Under the pieces are notes generated by a model. The model had not been told where the DNA came from. It worked only from the letters and a program-made list of their open reading frames with translations, and did not search any database. From NCBI GenBank assembly GCA_016873525.1, contig VGXD01000101.1, positions 1 through 7,407 of the forward strand: 7,407 nt of DNA, given 5' to 3'. Below, piece by piece: positions 1 through 5,435 of this stretch. The stretch comes from Nitrospira sp. Its GTDB lineage: Bacteria > Nitrospirota > Nitrospiria > Nitrospirales > Nitrospiraceae. Position 1 is the first letter of the stretch, and every line of letters starts with the position of its first letter. A program made the position numbers and the translations under genes.

Positions 1-2649
1 CGGCAAGCCGCAGATTTTTTCGCCCCCCGACCGATTCCGGAACGACTCCATGGAGCCGCCAACCTCCGTGGCACCATTCGCGTCACTCCGGGAGTCGGCG
101 GCTACGATCTGGTGCTGTCGAACATGACCACCGGCATGGGCCATTTGTCCCTCAAAGGGCAGGCCAGCCTCTCCGGACTCATGACGGCCCAGCCGACCTT
201 TTCGCTCACCTTCTCCTCGTCCCCCGTGGATCTGAATGAACTGCTGGACTGGTTCCCGGTCCAATGGGTCAACGACCAGTTTGCCGCAGCGGTGAACCAA
301 TGGGACGTCGAGGGCCTCGTCGAAGTCGTCAGCGCCACCCTGACCGGCACCGTCAAACCCGAACTCCGCGCGTCGCTCACCGGTGAATTTCGCCTCCAGC
401 GAGGCCGCGCACTCCTCGAGAGCAACCAGCCGCAAATCGAAAACCTCTCGAGCATCATCATCGTGGAAACCGACCGCATCAAGATCACGGAGGTCACGGG
501 ACGCTATGGCCCGCTGAGAATGAGCGGCGGCAAGGCGGCCATCGCCTTCCTTGAGGCAGGTCCCTGGCTCGACCTGGAAGTCACGGGGGACATGGCAGGA
601 CCGGATCTGGCCGCCCTCCTGGCCCGCTCCCTCAATCCGGCCCCTCTGTCGCAACGCTTCCGAGAACTCCGGAACATCCAGGGCACCTCGACCGTGACGT
701 TCCGGATGGCCGGTCCCTTGAACCACTTCGACAAGGTCAGATTCCTGGGCGGCGACGTCCTCGCGCAGAACCTCGGCTTTGACAGCCCGCTGGCCCCTGA
801 GACGATCCAGGGGCTCAACGGCCGCATCGCCTTCTCCCCCAAGGGCGTCGCCTTCGACGGCCTCAGCGGTCGGGTGGGGGAGGGGCGCTTCGATCTGCAC
901 GGGAACATCGACACCGCCGCAGCCGCCACCTTCAAAAACTTTACCGTGAGGGCCAGCGCCGACATCGCCCAGGTCATGAAATGGTTCCCGATCGCCGCCG
1001 TGCCCAAGACGGCGATGCACGGAGCCATCGGCGCCACCGTGGACCTCTCCGGCCCGATGGAGGCCCCCCTGATCAAGGCCGATGTGGAGCTGAAGGACAC
1101 CGCGCTGAACTTCTCCGAGACGATGAAAAAATCCATCGGCACCCCCGCGTCGCTCACATTCGAGGCTCAACTGTCCCGCAAGCAAGCGCTCGCCATCGAC
1201 CGGCTCGACCTCCACCTGCCCCCTCTCCGAATCACGGGGCGGGGCGCCGTCAAGCTGGGGCCAAAATTTTCCCTGACGGCCTCGCTCGTGTCCAACCAAA
1301 TCGCCCTGGCCACCCTGCCCAAAGGCATGTCGCTGGGGGGGCTGGAGACCGGCACCCTCGAAGTCTCGCTCGACGTAAAGGGCAAGGGCACGGACTGGAA
1401 GGCCTGGCAGATCACCGGCTGGGTGGCGCTCACGGACGGGCGCCTGACGGTCAAGGACCTTGATGCGCCGATTGCCGGGATCTATCTGCGGCTGCAACTG
1501 ATTCGGAACGGAGCCGAGATCAAACGGCTGGCCTTTACCATCAAGGACAGCGACATCAGCCTCTCCGGTTCGGTCAAGAATTGGGACAAGACGCCGACCA
1601 TCTCGGCCAAGGCCACGTCCTCCCAACTCGACATCGATCTACTCATCCCCAAAGGCGAACGCGCGCCCATTCGCGACGTGCTGGAGGATCTGGCCGCCAC
1701 CAGTCGAGCGACCGCCACCTTCAACATCGGTCGCGGCCTCTATCAATCGCTGCGGCTTCGCGATCTCTCCGGCCAGCTCGCCATTCGGGACGGGACGGTG
1801 GTCCTCGACAATCTTCAGGGAGAAACCGACGGCGGCACGGTCGAGGGGCACCTGCACATCCGCTTGCCGAAGTTGAAACCGGCCGATGTCCAGGCCTCGG
1901 TCCGCATCACCGACGTCCCCTACGACCGGTTCATGCGGCTGGCCGGCGACGACCACCGGCTCATCACCGGCAGCCTCTCGACCACCATGACCTTGCAGGG
2001 CAACGGCAGGGACCCGCAGGGAGTCCTGCACAGCCTGAACGGGAAGGCGGATCTGCTCATCAAGCAGGGGAGAGTCCAAAAGGGAACCATCCTGCCGAAG
2101 ATCCTGACGATTTTGAATCTCCCCACCCTCTTGCAAGGCAAGGTCGATCTGAGCAAGGACGGCATGCCTTTCGACAAAGTGACGAGCACGTTGACCGTGA
2201 CCAATGGCGTCGTGACGACCGAGAACTTCGTGATGGACAGCCCGATCCTCAAGATCACCGGAGCCGGCCACTACGACATGCCGGCCGACCGGCTGCACGC
2301 GGTCGTGGCGACGAGTCCGTTGGGGTCCTATGCCAAGCTGCTCAAAAGCATCCCGCTCTTCGGCAAATTGTTCGCCGGAGAGCGGCAGGGCATCGATACG
2401 GCCTTCTTTGAAGTGGATGGGCCGCTCAAGGACCCGAAGGTCTCCTACATGCCGATCAAATCCTTGGCCACCGGTTTGACCGGGCTGGGACATCTGGCCT
2501 TCGACCTGCTCAAAAATACGATCACGCTGCCGAAAGAATTGATCGCCCCCAGTGACGACGCTCCTGCGGCGCCGGAGAAGGAGACGACTCCGCCGCCACA
2601 GCAAGCCCCCGCACCGCTGCCCCCCGCCGTCCCTGAACCGGCCCCGTGA
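1..2649 (+). CDS. AsmA/YhdP-like envelope protein, C-terminal part (5' end outside window)
   Basis: The reading frame is open from base 1 to a TGA at 2647-2649, giving 882 residues. The ATG at 112 is internal, because the frame continues upstream with similar composition. What is seen is a long series of alternating short beta-strand segments with recurring 'leDLsGqL.i.dG.v.l' style turns. A C-terminal region at about residues 680-810 fits the AsmA-like C-terminal domain of YhdP-type proteins (key stretches NGKADLLIKQGRV, TGAGHYDMPADRL, FFEVDGPLKDPKVSY). Next is an amphipathic or hydrophobic helical stretch (about 818-850), then a Pro/Ala/Glu-rich tail (851-882). AsmA-family proteins such as E. 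coli YhdP and TamB are anchored in the inner membrane by an N-terminal helix and form a periplasmic beta-groove that carries phospholipid to the outer membrane. That role here is inferred from the family. The N-terminal anchor is not in the window. The family call is good; the exact subfamily is less certain. Confidence 0.85.
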   Translation, partial: RQAADFFAPRPIPERLHGAANLRGTIRVTPGVGGYDLVLSNMTTGMGHLSLKGQASLSGLMTAQPTFSLTFSSSPVDLNELLDWFPVQWVNDQFAAAVNQWDVEGLVEVVSATLTGTVKPELRASLTGEFRLQRGRALLESNQPQIENLSSIIIVETDRIKITEVTGRYGPLRMSGGKAAIAFLEAGPWLDLEVTGDMAGPDLAALLARSLNPAPLSQRFRELRNIQGTSTVTFRMAGPLNHFDKVRFLGGDVLAQNLGFDSPLAPETIQGLNGRIAFSPKGVAFDGLSGRVGEGRFDLHGNIDTAAAATFKNFTVRASADIAQVMKWFPIAAVPKTAMHGAIGATVDLSGPMEAPLIKADVELKDTALNFSETMKKSIGTPASLTFEAQLSRKQALAIDRLDLHLPPLRITGRGAVKLGPKFSLTASLVSNQIALATLPKGMSLGGLETGTLEVSLDVKGKGTDWKAWQITGWVALTDGRLTVKDLDAPIAGIYLRLQLIRNGAEIKRLAFTIKDSDISLSGSVKNWDKTPTISAKATSSQLDIDLLIPKGERAPIRDVLEDLAATSRATATFNIGRGLYQSLRLRDLSGQLAIRDGTVVLDNLQGETDGGTVEGHLHIRLPKLKPADVQASVRITDVPYDRFMRLAGDDHRLITGSLSTTMTLQGNGRDPQGVLHSLNGKADLLIKQGRVQKGTILPKILTILNLPTLLQGKVDLSKDGMPFDKVTSTLTVTNGVVTTENFVMDSPILKITGAGHYDMPADRLHAVVATSPLGSYAKLLKSIPLFGKLFAGERQGIDTAFFEVDGPLKDPKVSYMPIKSLATGLTGLGHLAFDLLKNTITLPKELIAPSDDAPAAPEKETTPPPQQAPAPLPPAVPEPAP

Positions 2650-2668
2650 TCGGCGCCACGCGCGTGCC

Positions 2669-2697
2669 TTGACGCTCCCGGACCCCCATGCTAGCAT
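2669..2697 (+). promoter_or_regulatory. Sigma70-like promoter of the M24 peptidase gene
   Basis: The -35 box is TTGACG (2669-2674), followed by a 17-bp spacer and a -10 box TAGCAT (2692-2697). A TG one base upstream of the -10 box (2689-2690) makes it an extended -10. It begins 20 bp after the stop of the AsmA-like gene and predicts a transcript start near 2703-2705, about 73 nt before the chosen peptidase start. The -10 region lies inside the perfect palindrome ATGCTAGCAT (2688-2697). A second perfect palindrome, CACGCGCGTG (2657-2666), ends two bases before the -35 box. No intrinsic terminator was seen between the AsmA-like gene and this promoter. Confidence 0.6.
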
Positions 2698-2777
2698 CGA
2701 CGCACGATGATTCGCTGCACAAGCCCTTCAGCGTTCTCCGTCTCGACAGCCGCCACGCTCATTCCTGCGAGACCGGC

Positions 2778-3911
2778 ATGACCGATACGCAAGCCACGCT
2801 CATGATCGCCGCCAGCGAGTCCGACTCGAACCTCTATTACGCCACCCGCTTCGTCGCGCCGGACCCTTTTATCTTCATCGAGATCAAGGGAGAACGGCTG
2901 ATGGTCATGAGCGACCTGGAGATGGACCGGGCAAGGAGCCAAGCCACGGTCGATCGCGTCCTGTCCTATTCCGAGGTGGAACGCCGGCTCCGCGCGCAGG
3001 GCCTGTCCGAGCCCGGCACAGCGGACGTCGTCCACGCCGTGCTCCAAGACCAGGGCGTGAAAAGCCTGCTGGTGTCTGGCGCCTTTCCCTACATCCATGC
3101 CGCGAAGTTTCTGGAACTCGGCTATCGACTCAGCACCAAAAAGGAACCCTTCTTCGAGCAGCGCGTCGTCAAAACCGCCGAAGAAGTCCGCCACATCGAG
3201 GCCGCGCAACGGGCCACCGAAGCGGCCGTCGCCTCCGCGCATCGCCTCCTGCTGACCGCGACCCCGCGCGACGGCACCTTGTGGCTGGACGGGGAGCCGC
3301 TGACCTCGGAGCGGATCAAGAAGCTGATCAACGTCGAGCTGATGGAACGGGATTGCGTCGCGCAGCACACGATCGTGGCGGGCGGCGAACAGGCTTGCGA
3401 TCCTCACCATGAAGGCAGCGGCCCCCTGCCGGCCGACCGCAGCATCATCTTCGACGTGTTCCCCCGCTCAGGATCGTCGCGGTACTTTGCGGACATGTCC
3501 CGCACGGTGGTCCGGGGGAAGCCCTCGCCTGAGCTAAAAAAATTGCACCAGGCCGTCAAGGACGCCCAGGAAGAGGCCATCACCAAGATACGTGACGGCG
3601 CCGACGGAGCCGCCATCCACCAAGGCATCTGCGCCCGCTTCGAGTCGGCCGGCTATCGAACGGAGCTCGTCAACGGCCGGATGCAAGGCTACTTTCACGG
3701 AACCGGCCATGGCGTGGGGCTGGACATCCATGAACCGCCCCGCATCAGCCGTACCGGTTCTTCCTTGCAGGAAGGGCATGTCGTGACCGTCGAGCCGGGG
3801 CTGTACTATCCGGGGCTGGGAGCCGTGCGCATCGAGGACATGGTCCTGGTCACCCGCGACGGCTGTCGAAACCTCACGAATTTCCCGAAGACGTTCGAGT
3901 TGGGTAGCTGA
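2778..3911 (+). CDS. M24 family metallopeptidase (Xaa-Pro aminopeptidase-like)
   Basis: This 377-residue protein has an N-terminal creatinase-type domain (about 1-130) and a C-terminal 'pita-bread' M24 catalytic domain (about 140-377). All five expected dinuclear metal ligands are visible: D226 (IIFDVFP), D239 (FADMSRT), H311 (HGTGHGVG), E339 (TVEPGLYYP) and E353 (RIEDMVL). The accessory histidines matching E. coli PepP H350 and H361 are H307 and H318, and H210/H211 lie where the substrate-side histidine is expected. It should therefore be an active cytoplasmic metal-dependent peptidase cleaving N-terminal residues before proline. The precise substrate is unknown, and prolidase activity is possible. 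The frame is open upstream to an ATG at 2688, but that codon overlaps the predicted -10 box. The start at 2778 leaves the natural N terminus of the creatinase domain. No strong Shine-Dalgarno precedes it. D226 and D239 are 13 residues apart, against 11 in PepP. Confidence 0.88.
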   Translation: MTDTQATLMIAASESDSNLYYATRFVAPDPFIFIEIKGERLMVMSDLEMDRARSQATVDRVLSYSEVERRLRAQGLSEPGTADVVHAVLQDQGVKSLLVSGAFPYIHAAKFLELGYRLSTKKEPFFEQRVVKTAEEVRHIEAAQRATEAAVASAHRLLLTATPRDGTLWLDGEPLTSERIKKLINVELMERDCVAQHTIVAGGEQACDPHHEGSGPLPADRSIIFDVFPRSGSSRYFADMSRTVVRGKPSPELKKLHQAVKDAQEEAITKIRDGADGAAIHQGICARFESAGYRTELVNGRMQGYFHGTGHGVGLDIHEPPRISRTGSSLQEGHVVTVEPGLYYPGLGAVRIEDMVLVTRDGCRNLTNFPKTFELGS

Positions 3912-3924
3912 CACGTTGCAAGTC

Positions 3925-3938
3925 AACACGTAACACGT
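3925..3938 (+). repeat. Direct repeat of AACACGT (two adjacent copies)
   Basis: AACACGT occurs twice without a gap (3925-3931 and 3932-3938). A related ACACGTT is at 3911-3917, starting on the last base of the peptidase stop codon. It lies in the 80-bp spacer between the M24 peptidase and sdhB. No stable stem with a T-run follows, so it does not look like an intrinsic terminator. Function is unknown. Confidence 0.55.
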
Positions 3939-3951
3939 TCCAGAAATCCTC

Positions 3952-3983
3952 CTTGTCAGCTTGCCCGCTTGTCCACTTGGTCA
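3952..3983 (+). repeat. Four tandem degenerate octamers (consensus CTTGTCCA)
   Basis: Four consecutive 8-bp units begin at 3952, 3960, 3968 and 3976. All four start with CTTG and their last four bases vary. The array ends eight bases before the sdhB start codon and so occupies its immediate leader. No Shine-Dalgarno is visible within it. It may be a simple-sequence repeat, a remnant of a dispersed intergenic repeat family, or a regulatory leader; the sequence alone does not decide. Confidence 0.6.
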
Positions 3984-3991
3984 CGTAATCC

Positions 3992-4963
3992 ATGCGCCTT
4001 ACATTCACCCTGACGCGCTTCAATCCGGAAACGGACGCCCAGGCTCACGACGAGGACTACCGCCTCGATGTCGGCCGAGGCATGACCGTGTTGGACGCCC
4101 TCCTGAGGATCAAGGATGAGCAGGACGGGTCTCTGTCGCTGCGCTACTCCTGCCGTTCCGCCATCTGCGGTTCCTGCGCGATGGAGATCAACGGGACGGA
4201 AAAGCTGGCTTGCCGGACCTCGGTCCGCAAAGAACTCGAGCGGCACGGAAGGATCACGGTCGCGCCTCTCCGCAACCTGCCGGTCATCAAAGACCTGGTC
4301 GTAGACCTGTCGTCGTTTTGGGCCAAGATCCGGGACGTGACCCCCTGGCTGTCCAGACCCACCCACGCCCAGCCCGCGCAGCCGGCCCAGCAAATGACGC
4401 TCCTGCCGGACAGCGGCCGGTTTCACAACGTGGATGCCTGCATTATGTGCGGGGCCTGCGTGGCCGCCTGCACCTCCCACGAAGTTTCCCGAAACTTTGC
4501 CGGTCCGGCCGCCTTGGCCAAGGCGGACCGATTCCTTGCCGACCCGCGCGAACCGGCCACGGCCAAACGAGCCCGCCTGGTCCGGTTGGAGCAAGACCAC
4601 GGCATCTGGGATTGCACCCGCTGCAACTTCTGCGTTGAGGTCTGCCCCAAAGACGTCAAACCGATGGAAGCCATCATCCGCCTCAGGCGAGCCGCGCTTG
4701 AAGCAGGGCTGACCGCAACCGGCGGAGCGCGTCACATCACCGGCTTCGTCGAACTGGTCCGGGAGGAGGGCCGGCTGAACGAAGCCCTCATGCCGTTGAA
4801 GGTGGTGGGCAACAGCCTCGGCCGTCTGCTGCACGTGCTGCCGCTCGGCATTCGGATGTTGCTCAAGGGGAAGGCTCCCAATCCGTTTGCGCCGCCCATC
4901 CCCGGCATGGCTCAAATCCGAACCATTTTTGCAACGGCTCGACAACGCGGCAAACCATCCTGA
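3992..4963 (+). CDS. sdhB: Succinate dehydrogenase/fumarate reductase iron-sulfur subunit, type E-like
   Basis: This 323-residue protein is the electron-transfer subunit linking the flavoprotein to the membrane-side subunit. The N-terminal plant-type ferredoxin domain carries a [2Fe-2S] motif at C54, C59, C62 and C74, in the typical setting RYSCRSAICGSC. A dicluster domain follows, with C150, C153, C156, C160 and then C208, C211, C214, C218-Pro. Canonical SdhB lacks the second cysteine of the last group (Ile in E. coli) and holds a [3Fe-4S] cluster there. Here all four are present, which predicts a [4Fe-4S] cluster as in type E enzymes (Sulfolobus Sdh, thiol:fumarate reductase). The protein is about 80 residues longer than usual because of a C-terminal extension. 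The start is firm: an in-frame TAA lies at 3986-3988, two codons upstream. No clear Shine-Dalgarno is seen. An HdrB-like subunit gene lies downstream, beyond archease and rtcB, which supports the type E assignment. Whether it works as succinate dehydrogenase or fumarate reductase cannot be told. Confidence 0.9.
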   Translation: MRLTFTLTRFNPETDAQAHDEDYRLDVGRGMTVLDALLRIKDEQDGSLSLRYSCRSAICGSCAMEINGTEKLACRTSVRKELERHGRITVAPLRNLPVIKDLVVDLSSFWAKIRDVTPWLSRPTHAQPAQPAQQMTLLPDSGRFHNVDACIMCGACVAACTSHEVSRNFAGPAALAKADRFLADPREPATAKRARLVRLEQDHGIWDCTRCNFCVEVCPKDVKPMEAIIRLRRAALEAGLTATGGARHITGFVELVREEGRLNEALMPLKVVGNSLGRLLHVLPLGIRMLLKGKAPNPFAPPIPGMAQIRTIFATARQRGKPS

Positions 4964-4976
4964 CTCCATCGTTCTT

Positions 4977-5426
4977 ATGGCCCCCTTTACCTTTCTTGAA
5001 GATATTGCGTTGTCGGATGCCGCCTTCGAAGCCACGGGGGCGACCCCTTCCGAACTGTTTCAGTCCGCGGCGCAAGCGGTCATCGAGACCCTGGCCGACC
5101 CCCGGTCGGTCGCCCCGACCTGGCGGCGGGTCGTCGAGCGGCAGGATCAGGACCTTGCCGACTTGCTTTTCGAGTGGCTCTCCGACATCGTCTACCTCAA
5201 GGACGCCGAAGGCGTGGTCTTCCGGACAGCCGAGACGGTGGTCTCGCAAGAGACCGCGACGGGACCTTGGCGGCTCCAGGGCCTCCTCATGGGCGAGCCG
5301 ATCGATCCCAAGCGGCACGAGTTGCGCGCCGACGTCAAAGCCGTCACCAAACATCTCTACGAAGTCCGGCGAGAAGACCGTCACGGAAAAGAACAATGGC
5401 TGGCACGTGTGGTGCTCGACATTTAA
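4977..5426 (+). CDS. Archease (RtcB-activating protein)
   Basis: This 149-residue protein has the usual length for archease, a small protein that stimulates guanylylation of RtcB and lets it turn over repeatedly. Family landmarks seen are the N-terminal FLEDIALSDAAFEATG segment (conserved Asp at residue 13), the helix and strand around LLFEWLSDIVYLKD, the signature VKAVTKHLYEV, and the C-terminal VLDI. The terminal Asp-Ile and the N-terminal Asp are the metal-site positions in characterised archeases. The N-terminal motif usually reads HTAD; here it reads ALSD, so the histidine is absent. A longer frame opens at 4887, but it would overlap sdhB by 77 bp and add 30 residues not expected in the family. 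No other start codon lies between 4887 and 4977. The gene starts 13 bp after sdhB and ends 9 bp before rtcB, its known functional partner. No Shine-Dalgarno is evident, so translation may depend on coupling to sdhB. Confidence 0.88.
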   Translation: MAPFTFLEDIALSDAAFEATGATPSELFQSAAQAVIETLADPRSVAPTWRRVVERQDQDLADLLFEWLSDIVYLKDAEGVVFRTAETVVSQETATGPWRLQGLLMGEPIDPKRHELRADVKAVTKHLYEVRREDRHGKEQWLARVVLDI

Positions 5427-5429
5427 GGG
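5425..5429 (+). promoter_or_regulatory. Ribosome binding site of rtcB overlapping the archease stop codon
   Basis: AAGGG lies six bases before the rtcB ATG at 5436, and its first two bases belong to the archease TAA stop (5424-5426). This supports the 5436 start over the internal ATG at 5454 and suggests that archease and RtcB are translated in a coupled way. Confidence 0.6.
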
Positions 5430-5435
5430 CCTTCG

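Noticed and set aside
1581..2411. Plus-strand 276-codon frame inside the AsmA-like gene
   Set aside because: It is an out-of-frame shadow with an Arg/His/Pro-rich translation, typical of a shifted reading of a GC-rich gene.
1639..2697. Antisense open frame of 352 codons opposite the 3' part of the AsmA-like gene
   Set aside because: The translation is rich in Arg, Gly and Gln without domain features, and it is explained by GC bias.
2688..2777. Upstream 30-codon extension of the M24 peptidase from ATG 2688
   Set aside because: The ATG lies inside the predicted -10 element and would not be transcribed; the added residues do not resemble a creatinase domain or a signal peptide.
3912..3991. Intrinsic terminator or promoter in the spacer before sdhB
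   Set aside because: Only a 4-bp GTTG/CAAC stem without a T-run was found, and no -35/-10 pair with acceptable match and spacing could be recognised.
4887..4976. Upstream 30-codon extension of archease
   Set aside because: It would overlap the end of sdhB by 77 bp and add residues not found in archeases; the family's first strand begins right after ATG 4977.
3956..5035. Antisense open frame of 359 codons opposite sdhB
   Set aside because: It is opposite a gene with three intact cysteine cluster motifs, and its translation has no family features.
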